A model generated the notes under the pieces. That model was given only the letters and a program-made list of their open reading frames with translations, had not been told where the DNA came from and made no database searches. 38,664 nt of DNA from Comamonas sp. (GTDB lineage Bacteria; Pseudomonadota; Gammaproteobacteria; Burkholderiales; Burkholderiaceae_C). Below, piece after piece: positions 16,794-24,852 of this stretch. The translations under genes and the position numbers were made by a program. How positions within the stretch are numbered: position 1 is the first letter of the stretch; each line of letters starts with the position of its first letter. The stretch covers positions 1 to 38,664 of the forward strand of contig JADMKK010000011.1 in assembly GCA_015478895.1 (NCBI GenBank), written 5' to 3'.

Positions 16794-17383
16794 GTCACAT
16801 TGAAGTCAACATCCTTCACCAGGACTACGTACTGACTTGCCCTAGCGGACAAGAAACACTGCTTCGGGAAGCCGCAGAGCTTGTAGACAGCCAGTTCCAG
16901 CGCATTCGCAACTCCAGCAAACTACGCTCACGGGAGCGTGTCGGCGTATTGCTGGCCGTCAATCTGGCTTATGAAAACTTGGAATTGCGTCGCCAGCTCC
17001 AAGAGCTTCAATTGCAGGTCGGTGCTTTACAAGCCTCCAGTGATCCTTCTATCGATTCCGAAGCTGACGCGCTACGTTTGATCAAATTGGAAGAGCAGGC
17101 GGCATATGAATCCACCGCCGCCCAAGTGTTGATTGCGCGTCTTGATGCGGCTTTGCATACAGCGCACGAAATGAATACGAAGCTTGGCTGTGCTGTGGCT
17201 AGCCCGACTCTCGAAACAAAAGAGTTCGAGGCTGGCGCTTCGGGGGAAGCTGAATTGTTCATGCCAGCTCAAGCCGTTAACGACCAGCCTGCGCAAGAGC
17301 TGGCATTAACGGACGCCAATACCATGACACCTGACAATGACAATCCGCAGTCATTGCCCCAAATCATCGGCGAAGCTCTGTAG
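16790..17383 (+). CDS. zapA: Cell division protein ZapA with a long C-terminal tail
   Basis: ZapA binds FtsZ and bundles its filaments at mid-cell. Residues 1-90 match the family: VNILHQDYVLTCPSGQETLL, LREAAELVDSQFQRIR, RSRERVGVLLAVNLAYENLE, then a coiled coil. The product is 197 residues, while ZapA is usually near 100. The extra part has a second helical stretch (about 95-140) and an acidic, low-complexity tail (about 145-197) ending QSLPQIIGEAL. I see no frame break, so the tail seems genuine. The stop codon TAG is also the first part of the -10 box of the 6S RNA gene. Confidence 0.88.
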   Translation: MSHIEVNILHQDYVLTCPSGQETLLREAAELVDSQFQRIRNSSKLRSRERVGVLLAVNLAYENLELRRQLQELQLQVGALQASSDPSIDSEADALRLIKLEEQAAYESTAAQVLIARLDAALHTAHEMNTKLGCAVASPTLETKEFEAGASGEAELFMPAQAVNDQPAQELALTDANTMTPDNDNPQSLPQIIGEAL

Positions 17384-17386
17384 AAT
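17381..17386 (+). promoter_or_regulatory. Probable -10 box of the 6S RNA gene
   Basis: TAGAAT begins with the zapA stop codon and places a start at about 17393, where the closing stem of 6S RNA begins. No clear -35 box was found. Confidence 0.45.
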
Positions 17387-17391
17387 TATTG

Positions 17392-17568
17392 TTGTCTGCA
17401 ATCCGCCGGGCTTTATATTACCTTGAACCAATGCTCATTGAGCACGGGCTTGATATATTGCCTAGCAAGCGTGATCGTCTCGCGTCAGATGAACCCAACG
17501 CTAGGTTGCTCTCGCCCACCTGAACCCCCGGTTCAGGTTGAAGGCTTGGTGGTTTTGCAGACACCTTC
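17392..17568 (+). ncRNA. ssrS: 6S RNA
   Basis: 6S RNA mimics an open promoter and binds the housekeeping RNA polymerase. The closing stem is GTCTGCAA (17394-17401) with TTGCAGAC (17555-17562). Near the 3' side is the stable hairpin CCTGAACCCCCGGTTCAGG (about 17519-17537), like the CCUUGAACC hairpin of E. coli. The length (about 175) and the place right after zapA are typical for proteobacteria. Exact ends are estimated. Confidence 0.88.
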
Positions 17569-17662
17569 TTCTCTTGGCAACTCTGCCAGTCACTTCCACC
17601 CCTAAACCGTCCTTGCTACGCAGCACTAGTTTGCTACCCCTATTTGTGCCGCTTGGCGTGCT

Positions 17663-18379
17663 TTAGCGACACCACAGCGAGGGCGTGTAGATCAGATCCA
17701 TCCACAGTGCCCAAAGTGAGACAGCGACCAGCATCAGACCAGCAGCACGCGCGCCCCATTCAGCACGCAATTGACTGACGCGGCCACTAAGCCAGCGCCA
17801 TGCATGTGGCGCAGCCAGCAACCACATCGCCCCGCCCAAACCAAATGCGACCATGCTGAGTGCTCCTGGTAGCGCACCGCCGCTCAATGCAGCCACCAGC
17901 ACTGCGGAGTACAGCAAACCACAAGGCATAAGTGCCCAAGCCATGCCGGCATAAAGCGCGCCTCCGCGCACGCGTAATAAAGGCTGTACTTTTGCCCAGA
18001 TATGGCGTCCCGCTTGCTCTAACCACTGTGGCTGCTGGCCCTGAAATACCATCAGCAAGCCCCAAGCCAAAATTCCCAAATGCATAAGCACCCAAAGGGG
18101 ATGCAGGACTGAAGTCCGATCCGAAAACCAGGCCACTTGCTCCATTGCTTGGGCAGCTATCCCACCCAAAAGGCCATAACCCAACAGTCTCCCCCCCTGG
18201 AACAGCAAACTATGAAGGCACTGAAGTCTTGCTTTCAATGGGCCGGACTGTACGTTTGAAAGTGTGAAGGAGGTGGTGCCCTGCGTAATCGCATGGCAAG
18301 GTGCCGCACACATCGCCAAGCAATGGGGCCCACCCACGAGCCCCATAAAGAATGCAGTCCAGAGAAAAGACAGAGCCAT
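17663..18379 (-). CDS. SafE/TauE-type membrane protein linked to cbb3 oxidase genes (DsbD_2 domain)
   Basis: A 238-residue inner-membrane protein with about six hydrophobic segments. The N-terminal motif GLVGGPHCLAMCAAPCH matches the GxHCxxMC signature of the DsbD_2/SafE group, whose cysteines may handle copper or electrons. Members of this group are often encoded with ccoGHIS and called cbb3 assembly or copper-handling proteins. The start lies 5 bases after the hemN stop, so both are probably one operon. Role in copper supply to the oxidase is inferred from context; transport of sulfite is not supported. Confidence 0.82.
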   Translation of the reverse strand: MALSFLWTAFFMGLVGGPHCLAMCAAPCHAITQGTTSFTLSNVQSGPLKARLQCLHSLLFQGGRLLGYGLLGGIAAQAMEQVAWFSDRTSVLHPLWVLMHLGILAWGLLMVFQGQQPQWLEQAGRHIWAKVQPLLRVRGGALYAGMAWALMPCGLLYSAVLVAALSGGALPGALSMVAFGLGGAMWLLAAPHAWRWLSGRVSQLRAEWGARAAGLMLVAVSLWALWMDLIYTPSLWCR

Positions 18380-18384
18380 GCAGA

Positions 18385-19767
18385 TTAGATAATCCGGGAA
18401 AACCTTGCTCGATTTCGATCCAGTTGCAGGTATCGGTCAAAAATTAAAGCCACTCCTCGGACAAAGAACCAGCCTTTGGCAGTCACTTTGATGCAGTCGT
18501 CCAAAATTTCGACCAACTGTTCTTCCTGCTGCGCTTGAAGCGCTTGAATTTCCGCTGCGAAATACTGCTTGAAGTCGATCAACCATGCGCTATTAATGGG
18601 CTCAAACAAAACCTCCCCTTGGCACATAATCGACATGATCACCGCCCTGCGCACCAAATCATCACGCGTTAATGCCAAGCCACGCACCACCGGTAAACGA
18701 CCTTGATCAATCAGATCGTAGTAATCCTCCAGAGTCTTGGCATTTTGGCTGTAGGTAGCGCCCACACGCCCAATCGCGGATACGCCTAGCGCAATAAGGT
18801 CACAATCAGGTTGCGTGCTGTAGCCTTGAAAGTTGCGATGCAATCTACCTTGCCGTTTGGCGATCGCTAATGCATCGTCAGGTAAAGCAAAGTGGTCCAT
18901 GCCTACATATACATAGCCTGCATCCATAAAGCTGGCAATCGCGGACGAGAGCATGCTGACCTTGTCTGGAGCCGAGGGTAGATCTGCACTCAAAATTCGA
19001 CGCTGGGGCTTGAACCGCTCGGGCAAATGTGCATAAGCATACAAGGCAATGCGATCTGGCTTGAGTTGGGCCACTTGCTGCAAAGTGCGCGCAAATGACG
19101 CTGCGTTTTGTTTAGGTAAGCCATAGATCAAATCCACGTTAATGGACTGGAAACCCATGTTTCTGGCACCTTCAACCAAGGCGAAAACTTGTTCTGCCGG
19201 TTGCTCCCGGTGAACCGCTTTTTGCACATCTGGGTCGAAATCCTGCACTCCAAAGCTCAGGCGGTTAAAGCCCAAACTCTTCAAAAATTCCAAACGATCC
19301 AAACTCACTGTCCGAGGATCGACCTCGATAGAGTACTCCCCAGCGGGATCAAAAGTGAAACGCTCGCGCAGCATCTGCCACAACTGACGCAGTTCTTTAT
19401 CGGAAAGAAAAGTGGGTGTGCCGCCGCCAGCGTGGAACTGACTCACCATCTGGCCATGTCCGCAGTGCTCCACATGCAGATCAATTTCACGCTCCAAATA
19501 GCGCATATAGGTGGCCGCGCGCTCATGGTGCTTCGTCACAATCTTGTTGCAGGCGCAGTAGTAACACAGCGATTCACAAAAAGGAATGTGCACGTACAGC
19601 GACATTGGCTGCACTTTTAAGGCCGACGCAACTTTGCGTTGCTGCAATGCCAAGATATAGTCGTTGGATCCAAAAGCCTCTACAAACCGGTCTGCGGTTG
19701 GATAAGAGGTATAGCGTGGTCCTGGTACGTCATAGCGACGCAAAAGCTCGGGGGTGACGGCAGTCAT
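18385..19767 (-). CDS. hemN: Oxygen-independent coproporphyrinogen III oxidase
   Basis: Radical SAM enzyme that makes protoporphyrinogen IX for haem when oxygen is scarce. The 460-residue product starts with YDVPGPRYTSYPTADRF, and the cluster motif HIPFCESLCYYCACN holds Cys64, Cys68, Cys71 (the C-X3-C-X2-C of radical SAM) and Cys73, as in HemN. Further family stretches are FHAGGGTPTFLS, SIEVDPRTVS, RLSFGVQDFDPDVQKAVHR and DLIYGLP. AAGGAAAA lies about 9 bases before ATG 19767. The gene is divergent from fnr, with an FNR-type box between them, so FNR control is likely. Confidence 0.96.
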   Translation of the reverse strand: MTAVTPELLRRYDVPGPRYTSYPTADRFVEAFGSNDYILALQQRKVASALKVQPMSLYVHIPFCESLCYYCACNKIVTKHHERAATYMRYLEREIDLHVEHCGHGQMVSQFHAGGGTPTFLSDKELRQLWQMLRERFTFDPAGEYSIEVDPRTVSLDRLEFLKSLGFNRLSFGVQDFDPDVQKAVHREQPAEQVFALVEGARNMGFQSINVDLIYGLPKQNAASFARTLQQVAQLKPDRIALYAYAHLPERFKPQRRILSADLPSAPDKVSMLSSAIASFMDAGYVYVGMDHFALPDDALAIAKRQGRLHRNFQGYSTQPDCDLIALGVSAIGRVGATYSQNAKTLEDYYDLIDQGRLPVVRGLALTRDDLVRRAVIMSIMCQGEVLFEPINSAWLIDFKQYFAAEIQALQAQQEEQLVEILDDCIKVTAKGWFFVRGVALIFDRYLQLDRNRARFSRII

Positions 19768-19861
19768 GAAGTTGTTTTCCTTGATTGCCACACTGTGCAC
19801 CAGACAGCAGCCCAAGAACTTGACTTGAATCAAGACACCGCTGCAACACCCATGCCACAAT

Positions 19862-19875
19862 TTGATGCAAATCAT
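19862..19875. promoter_or_regulatory. FNR-type box between hemN and fnr
   Basis: TTGATGCAAATCAT matches TTGAT-N4-ATCAA with one mismatch. It lies 95 bases from the hemN start and 85 from the fnr start, so it may serve hemN, fnr or both. Confidence 0.65.
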
Positions 19876-19959
19876 CCGATACGATACGATTCATCTCAGG
19901 CAATTTTTTCTTTTACCTATTCAACGCATCACGTCCACGAATGTCTTTGGTTTGACTGG

Positions 19960-20700
19960 ATGTCCGAGCACATGACCCACCCCACCATTAAAGTTTCCTG
20001 TTCCAACTGCAACCTGCGCGAACTTTGCATGCCCGTTGGTCTCAACGAGCAGCAACTGCAGCGCATTGACGAGATTGTTGCCACTCGCCGCAAGGTTAAA
20101 CGCGGAGGTACTTTATTTCGCAATGGTGAAACCTTCACCTCCCTCTATGCGATTCGTACAGGTTTTTTTAAAACTTGTGTGGCAACTGAAGATGGCCGCG
20201 ATCAGGTCACCGGCTTTCAGATGGCGGGTGAAATTATTGGCTTGGATGGCATCGTTCATGACCACCACACCTGTGATGCCGTGGCACTTGAAGATGCTGA
20301 AGTTTGCGTCATGCCCTTCGATGGTCTGGAAGAGCTTTCGCGAGAAGTCACTGCATTGCAAAGTCACGTGCACAAAGTGATGAGCCGCGAGATCGTGCGC
20401 GAGCACGGTGTCATGCTCTTGCTGGGGAGCATGCGGGCTGAAGAGCGCTTAGCCGCTTTTATTTTGAATTTGGTGCAACGCCTGCATACCAGAGGCTTTT
20501 CATCCCAAGAACTGGTGCTGCGGATGACTCGTGAAGAAATAGGCAGCTATTTGGGTCTGAAGCTTGAAACAGTGAGCCGCACCTTTTCCAAGTTTGTAGA
20601 AGAAGGCATGGTAGAAGTCAAACAGCGCCATGTACGCATTCTGGATACTGCAGCTTTGCAGCGCTTAGTGAACAGCCAGCAACCTGTCTGTAATAAATAA
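19960..20700 (+). CDS. fnr: FNR-family oxygen-responsive transcription regulator
   Basis: CRP/FNR regulator active as a dimer when its [4Fe-4S] cluster is intact, that is without oxygen. The 246-residue product has Cys14, Cys17 and Cys23 (CSNCNLRELC) and Cys116 (EVCVMPF), matching the four cluster ligands of E. coli FNR (20, 23, 29, 122). The cyclic-nucleotide-like domain (about 25-145) is followed by the dimer helix and a helix-turn-helix REEIGSYLGLKLETVSRTFS with Glu203, Ser206 and Arg207, the residues that read TTGAT. It fits the three TTGA(T/C)-N4-ATCA(A/T) boxes in the window. ATG 19960 has no strong ribosome binding site; ATG 19972 is an alternative. Confidence 0.95.
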   Translation: MSEHMTHPTIKVSCSNCNLRELCMPVGLNEQQLQRIDEIVATRRKVKRGGTLFRNGETFTSLYAIRTGFFKTCVATEDGRDQVTGFQMAGEIIGLDGIVHDHHTCDAVALEDAEVCVMPFDGLEELSREVTALQSHVHKVMSREIVREHGVMLLLGSMRAEERLAAFILNLVQRLHTRGFSSQELVLRMTREEIGSYLGLKLETVSRTFSKFVEEGMVEVKQRHVRILDTAALQRLVNSQQPVCNK

Positions 20701-20720
20701 AAATCACCTGATTAAAATAA

Positions 20721-20763
20721 CAATAAAACCTCCCTAGCCAATTGGCTGCGGGAGGTTTTATTG
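20721..20763. terminator. Terminator between fnr and the convergent small membrane protein gene
   Basis: CAATAAAACCTCCC (20721-20734) is perfectly complementary to GGGAGGTTTTATTG (20750-20763), a 14-bp stem. The loop itself contains AGCCAATTGGCT. A and T tracts on both sides let it work in both directions. Confidence 0.85.
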
Positions 20764-20824
20764 TTTTAGTTTCACGCCGCTGGAATTCACAAACACAAAA
20801 ATTTTGCGTCTCAATCTATAAGCA

Positions 20825-21076
20825 TCATTGCAGTGAGGGATAGGTATTAACTTCATCAGAAGGAATGGAAAGTAATGCAGTCAAATACCCTGCAGCGATA
20901 AATACCGCCCAAAACGCAAAAAATGCCAAGCTATAGATACTGGTGCGAGACAACTCCACGCCTTGGCCTAACCAGCGCATGTCTTGTGGGTCAAATGCGG
21001 CAAACACAAGCATCTCCATCACACCTGCAGCCAAGAATGCTGGCCAAACAATCCACATCAAGCGCTTAGTCCACAT
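20825..21076 (-). CDS. Small two-helix membrane protein of unknown function near the cbb3 genes
   Basis: An 83-residue protein with two clear membrane helices, about residues 8-26 (WIVWPAFLAAGVMEMLVFAA) and 45-67 (YSLAFFAFWAVFIAAGYLTA). A short hydrophilic link holds FDPQDMRWLGQGVELSR. I do not recognise a named family. AAGGAG lies 9 bases before ATG 21076, so the short form is preferred to a longer one from 21148. It is on the cco strand, 179 bases beyond ccoH, with a palindromic repeat between, so it may be a separate transcript. A link to cbb3 assembly is a guess from position. Confidence 0.75.
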   Translation of the reverse strand: MWTKRLMWIVWPAFLAAGVMEMLVFAAFDPQDMRWLGQGVELSRTSIYSLAFFAFWAVFIAAGYLTALLSIPSDEVNTYPSLQ

Positions 21077-21120
21077 GTGCACTCCTTTCGGTGAAGTAAT
21101 GCACACATTGTGAGGAATAG

Positions 21121-21140
21121 CCCACGTACTAGGACGTGGG
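21121..21140. repeat. Short hairpin upstream of the small membrane protein gene
   Basis: CCCACGT-ACTAGG-ACGTGGG, a 7-bp perfect stem. It lies 44 bases ahead of ATG 21076, and could be part of its leader or a binding site. No T run follows on either strand. Confidence 0.4.
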
Positions 21141-21149
21141 ACAAACACC

Positions 21150-21250
21150 CAATAAAAACTATAGCTTATCGCCCTTATCTACAAATGATTTCCATATTAT
21201 TAGATGCTGAAATCTTTGATTATCAAGGGCGAACTGCTATGCTTATTTTT
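21150..21250. repeat. Imperfect palindromic intergenic repeat after ccoH
   Basis: The left arm AAAAACTATAGCTTATCGCC then CTT (from 21154) and the right arm AAGGGCGAACTGCTATGCTT (from 21225) then ATTTTT are inverted copies with several mismatches, enclosing about 48 A/T-rich bases. The right arm on the other strand (AAGCATAGCAGTTCGCCCTT) matches the pattern of arms at 4060-4084 and 33375-33393. Confidence 0.55.
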
Positions 21251-21255
21251 CTTGC

Positions 21256-21543
21256 TTACCTGGGAGCCAGATCTGGCAAGTCTTTATCTGGCGTTGTCGT
21301 GTGGTTGCGGGCGGTGCCAGCAGGCGCCAAGCTCTTTTCAGCATTACGCAACTCTTGATTGATATTGAGTCCCTTTTGATAGTAATCATCAGCGACTACA
21401 GGGTCGGCTCCGTTGATGGCGATGACGGCTGTAACAATTCCGGCCACCACCACAATTGCTGGTCCTGCCAATACCAACCATACGTGGCCATATTTCCACC
21501 ATGGCCCTGACCTTGATTCCTGTTTCTTTGCAATCTGTGACAT
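21256..21543 (-). CDS. ccoH: cbb3 oxidase accessory protein CcoH/FixH
   Basis: Small membrane protein needed for stable cbb3 oxidase assembly. The 95-residue product has one membrane helix (about 19-43, HVWLVLAGPAIVVVAGIVTA) followed by NGADPVVADDYYQKGLNIN, the typical FixH stretch, then a variable polar tail. Family members are often longer, near 150 residues; this short form is usual for betaproteobacterial FixH. ATG 21543 gives the conserved start; a longer in-frame start at 21591 adds unrelated residues. It lies 68 bases after ccoG. Confidence 0.85.
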   Translation of the reverse strand: MSQIAKKQESRSGPWWKYGHVWLVLAGPAIVVVAGIVTAVIAINGADPVVADDYYQKGLNINQELRNAEKSLAPAGTARNHTTTPDKDLPDLAPR

Positions 21544-21611
21544 ACCACACTCACTGTTCAACAAACCTCGTGTGCAGGCCGAAGCCCGCACACTGTAAAA
21601 ACACTACTTTC

Positions 21612-23042
21612 TTAGCGCGGCACCAAGAAAACAGACTTCTCCAGCACATGCCCTTGGCCGCTTTGCGCTGTTATTTCAAACTCAATGGGATGGGAACCAG
21701 CAGCAGCACTTCCATAGGGAATTTGCACTCGCACCGCCAGACCACGCGTCTGTGCGGCATCCACCTCTACCACCTGTCCTTCAACCAGTTCAATGCCCTG
21801 CATCCCTGTCACAGTTACTTCGTACTTTTGCAGGGCTTCGGTTGCATTCATGACTTGCAGGCGGTAAACATTTTCAAGTTTGCCACCAGACGCAATGCGT
21901 GCCAGTGATGCGCGATCACGAATGACATCGACTTTCAGGGGTTCACGCACTGCCATGCTGAACACCATGGCGGCAGACAAAGCAAGCAAGACTACGCCGT
22001 AAATCAGTACGCGAGGGCGTGCAATGCGCCGCAAGATTTGGGCGCTGCTCCACCTTTTTACCACTGCATTTTCTGTTGTAAAACGAATCAGACCACGCGG
22101 GTAATGCATGTTGTCCATGACGTTATTGCACGCATCTACGCACAGCCCGCAACCAATGCATTCGTACTGCAATCCATCACGAATATCAATTCCGACGGGG
22201 CACACTTGCACGCACAGCTTGCAATCAATGCAATCACCCAGGCCTTGGGCTTGATAGTCCACACCTTTTTTACGGGGGCCACGATTTTCACCCCGCTGGG
22301 TGTCGTAGCTGACGACCAGTGTGTCTTTGTCGAACATTGCACTTTGAAAACGCGCGTAGGGGCACATGTATTTGCAGACTTGCTCACGCAGATAGCCCGC
22401 ATTACCGTAAGTCGCAAACCCATAAAACAGCACCCAGAAGATTTGCCAACCACCTTCAACAGCCAACAATTCTCCTCCTAGCTCTCGAATCGGCACAAAG
22501 TAACCAACAAAGGTAAAACCCGTCCAGAGTGCAAAGGCAATCCACAAAAATTGCTTTAACGCTTTTTTCCAGATCTTCTCAGCGGACCAGCCGGACTGGT
22601 CCAAACGAATACGAGCACTGCGGTCACCTTCTACCTTGTGCTCAATCCACATAAATATTTCTGTATAAACCGTTTGCGGACAGGTGAAACCACACCACAG
22701 ACGCCCTGCTACCGCAGTAAACAGGAACAGTGCTAACGCGCTGATGATCAGCAACCCCGTCAGATAGATGAAGTCTTGCGGATACAGCACATAGCCAAAC
22801 AGATAGAAACGGCGTGTGCCGAGGTCAAACAAGACCATTTGGCGCTGACCCCATTCCAGCCAAGGCAACCCATAAAACAGCAGCTGCGTCAGCCACACCA
22901 TGGCCCAGCGCCATTTCATAAACCTACCGCTGATGGAGCGTGGATAGATTTTCTTATGCGCTTCGTAAAACGATACGGTGTTCTCTTGGCCTTCCGCTTT
23001 GATAGGAATGATTTTTTGCGGCTTTTTTTGCTCGGAACTCAT
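21612..23042 (-). CDS. ccoG: cbb3 oxidase accessory iron-sulfur protein CcoG/FixG
   Basis: Membrane cupric reductase-type protein that helps supply copper to the oxidase. The 476-residue product has about four membrane segments in the first 215 residues with GRLWCGFTCPQTVYTEIFMW, then two [4Fe-4S] ferredoxin motifs, CIDCKLCVQVCPVGIDIR and CIGCGLCVDACNNVMD, another membrane segment near 340-360, and a C-terminal Ig-like domain. ATG 23042 has GGGAG about 9 bases upstream. A strong hairpin with a T run lies between ccoP and ccoG, so ccoGH may depend on read-through or on its own promoter. Confidence 0.94.
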   Translation of the reverse strand: MSSEQKKPQKIIPIKAEGQENTVSFYEAHKKIYPRSISGRFMKWRWAMVWLTQLLFYGLPWLEWGQRQMVLFDLGTRRFYLFGYVLYPQDFIYLTGLLIISALALFLFTAVAGRLWCGFTCPQTVYTEIFMWIEHKVEGDRSARIRLDQSGWSAEKIWKKALKQFLWIAFALWTGFTFVGYFVPIRELGGELLAVEGGWQIFWVLFYGFATYGNAGYLREQVCKYMCPYARFQSAMFDKDTLVVSYDTQRGENRGPRKKGVDYQAQGLGDCIDCKLCVQVCPVGIDIRDGLQYECIGCGLCVDACNNVMDNMHYPRGLIRFTTENAVVKRWSSAQILRRIARPRVLIYGVVLLALSAAMVFSMAVREPLKVDVIRDRASLARIASGGKLENVYRLQVMNATEALQKYEVTVTGMQGIELVEGQVVEVDAAQTRGLAVRVQIPYGSAAAGSHPIEFEITAQSGQGHVLEKSVFLVPR

Positions 23043-23067
23043 GACTCGCACTCCCTAAATCGCACCA

Positions 23068-23097
23068 AAGAAAAAGGCGGCACACAGTGCCGCCTTT
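23068..23097 (-). terminator. Intrinsic terminator between ccoP and ccoG
   Basis: AAAGGCGGCAC (23097-23087 on the minus strand) and GTGCCGCCTTT (23083-23073) form a perfect 11-bp stem with a 3-base loop, followed by TTCTTT, so the T-rich tail reads TTTTTCTTT. It lies 16 bases after the ccoP stop. Confidence 0.8.
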
Positions 23098-23113
23098 GCA
23101 ATCGTTACGACGA

Positions 23114-24028
23114 TCAGTTGGCTGTTCCGGGCTTGTTCGACAAGCCCCAAACATAAGCAGTCAGAACGTCGATTTGCGCAGGCGTCAATTTCTTGTCCTG
23201 TGCAGGCATTTCGTTCATCTTGCCGTTGTTGATAATGTCCACGATAGCCTGCTCACCCCAACCATGCAACCAGACGTCGTCTGTCAAATTGGGAGCACCC
23301 AACATTGCGTTGCCCTTGGCATCCATGCCATGGCAAGCTGCACAGGCGGTGAATTTGGACTTGCCCAATGATGCTTTCAAAGAATCATGAGGGCTGCCAG
23401 ACAAGCTCAATACATAGTGGGCCAAATTGCGGACGTCATCAGCACTTCCTACCACTTCTGCCTGGGGAGGCATCATGGCCATACGGCCATGGGTAATGCT
23501 TTGCTTGATGTTATCGGGCTCCCCGCCGTGCAGCCAGTCAGCATCGGCTAAGTTAGGGAAGCTCTTGCTACCGCGAGCGTCAGAGCCGTGGCACTGCGCG
23601 CAGTTGTTCATGAACAAACGCTCGCCAATTGCTTTAGCTTGGTTGTCGCTCGCAACTTCTTGCGTGCTCATCGCCGTAAAGCGTGCATACAAAGGCTCCA
23701 ACTCAGCATTAGCCTTTTGAACTTCTGCCTCGTAAGCGCCTACTTGGCTCCATTGCATCTTGCCAGCGTAAGCACCCAGACCAGGGTAAGCCAGCAAATA
23801 CAACAGGCTAAAGACCAAGGTGATGACAAACATCCATACCCACCAACGTGGCATAGGGTTGTTCAATTCGCGCAGGTCTTCGTCCCACACGTGGCCGGTT
23901 GTGTTGTCGCTGTCCGAAACTACCTTTTTACGGGCAGTAACGATCAGCATTACGAAGCAGGCAAGAATGCCCACCACAGTAATGCCAGCGATGTAAACCG
24001 ACCAGAAGTTATTTACGAAATCGCTCAT
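23114..24028 (-). CDS. ccoP: cbb3-type cytochrome c oxidase subunit III (dihaem cytochrome c)
   Basis: Takes electrons from soluble cytochrome c and feeds them through CcoO to the catalytic subunit. The 304-residue product has two N-terminal membrane helices (about 11-31 and 62-80), the CcoP region DEDLRELNNPMPRWWVWMF between them, and two haem c sites, CAQCH (143-147) and CAACH (229-233). Downstream methionines in MMPPQ and EMPAQ are likely axial ligands. It lies 26 bases after ccoQ. Confidence 0.96.
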   Translation of the reverse strand: MSDFVNNFWSVYIAGITVVGILACFVMLIVTARKKVVSDSDNTTGHVWDEDLRELNNPMPRWWVWMFVITLVFSLLYLLAYPGLGAYAGKMQWSQVGAYEAEVQKANAELEPLYARFTAMSTQEVASDNQAKAIGERLFMNNCAQCHGSDARGSKSFPNLADADWLHGGEPDNIKQSITHGRMAMMPPQAEVVGSADDVRNLAHYVLSLSGSPHDSLKASLGKSKFTACAACHGMDAKGNAMLGAPNLTDDVWLHGWGEQAIVDIINNGKMNEMPAQDKKLTPAQIDVLTAYVWGLSNKPGTAN

Positions 24029-24054
24029 GAGATGTTCTCGTTCTGGTGGAGAAA

Positions 24055-24192
24055 TCAGTCTTGTTGAAACGGCAGCTGCGCCGCTTCATCGAAACGGTCC
24101 TGATTACGGCGGGCATAGGCCCACCACCAGATACCGATGAAAAGCGCCATCGAGATCAAGGTGGCACCGATACGCATGGTGGTGATATCCAT
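24055..24192 (-). CDS. ccoQ: cbb3-type oxidase small subunit CcoQ
   Basis: A 45-residue membrane protein, MDITTMRIGATLISMALFIG then IWWWAYARRNQDRFDEAAQL and PFQQD. One helix (about 8-26) and the tail RRNQDRFDEAAQLPF are the CcoQ hallmark. ATG 24192 lies 11 bases after the ccoO stop and the TGA is 26 bases before ccoP. CcoQ stabilises the oxidase, notably in oxygen. Confidence 0.93.
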   Translation of the reverse strand: MDITTMRIGATLISMALFIGIWWWAYARRNQDRFDEAAQLPFQQD

Positions 24193-24203
24193 AGCCAACT
24201 CCT

Positions 24204-24836
24204 TTATTTCAGTGCGGTACCAAGACCTTGCAGGTAAGCAATGACTGCTTCCATTTCGGTCTTACCCTTAACTTGCTCAGCAGCACCAGCGATTTGCTCG
24301 TCGGTATAAGGCACCCCGACTGTGCGTAGCGCGGTCATGCGCTGAGCCACTACGGTGTGATCCACTGCGCTCTTTTCCAGCCAAGGGTACTCAGGCATAT
24401 TGGACTCAGGCACGACGTCACGTGGATTGTTCAAGTGAATACGGTGCCATTCATCGCTGTATTTACCGCCCACACGGTGCAAGTCAGGACCTGTGCGCTT
24501 GGATCCCCATTGGAAGGGGTGGTCGTAAACGAACTCACCAGCTACCGAATAGTGACCATAGCGCATGGTTTCTGCACGAAACGGACGGATCATCTGTGAG
24601 TGGCAGTTGTAGCAACCTTCACGGATGTAGACATCACGCCCCATCAATTGCAGGGGTTGGTAAGGCTCCACGCCTTGCACCGCCTCAGTGGTCGATTTTT
24701 GAAAAAACAGGGGAACAATTTCCACCAGGCCACCCACTGCGATCACCAGCAAGATCAGAACGATCATCAAAAAATTGCTGGTTTCGACTTTTTCGTGGGT
24801 GAAGCCTTTAGAGGCTTTATCGTTATTTGCAGACAT
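24204..24836 (-). CDS. ccoO: cbb3-type cytochrome c oxidase subunit II (monohaem cytochrome c)
   Basis: Membrane-anchored cytochrome that passes electrons to CcoN. The 210-residue product has one N-terminal helix (about 22-42), the haem site CYNCH (75-79) in [38 protein letters not shown], and a Met in [10 protein letters not shown] that is likely the axial ligand. It starts 16 bases after the ccoN stop. Confidence 0.97.
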   Translation of the reverse strand: MSANNDKASKGFTHEKVETSNFLMIVLILLVIAVGGLVEIVPLFFQKSTTEAVQGVEPYQPLQLMGRDVYIREGCYNCHSQMIRPFRAETMRYGHYSVAGEFVYDHPFQWGSKRTGPDLHRVGGKYSDEWHRIHLNNPRDVVPESNMPEYPWLEKSAVDHTVVAQRMTALRTVGVPYTDEQIAGAAEQVKGKTEMEAVIAYLQGLGTALK

Positions 24837-24852
24837 TTTTGGCTCCTCGTAC

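Noticed and set aside
19820..19832. TTGAATCAAG as a second FNR box in the hemN/fnr region
   Set aside because: It has no four-base spacer between the half-sites.
21215..21226. TTGATTATCAA as an FNR box
   Set aside because: The half-sites are separated by one base, not four, and the site is inside a palindromic repeat.
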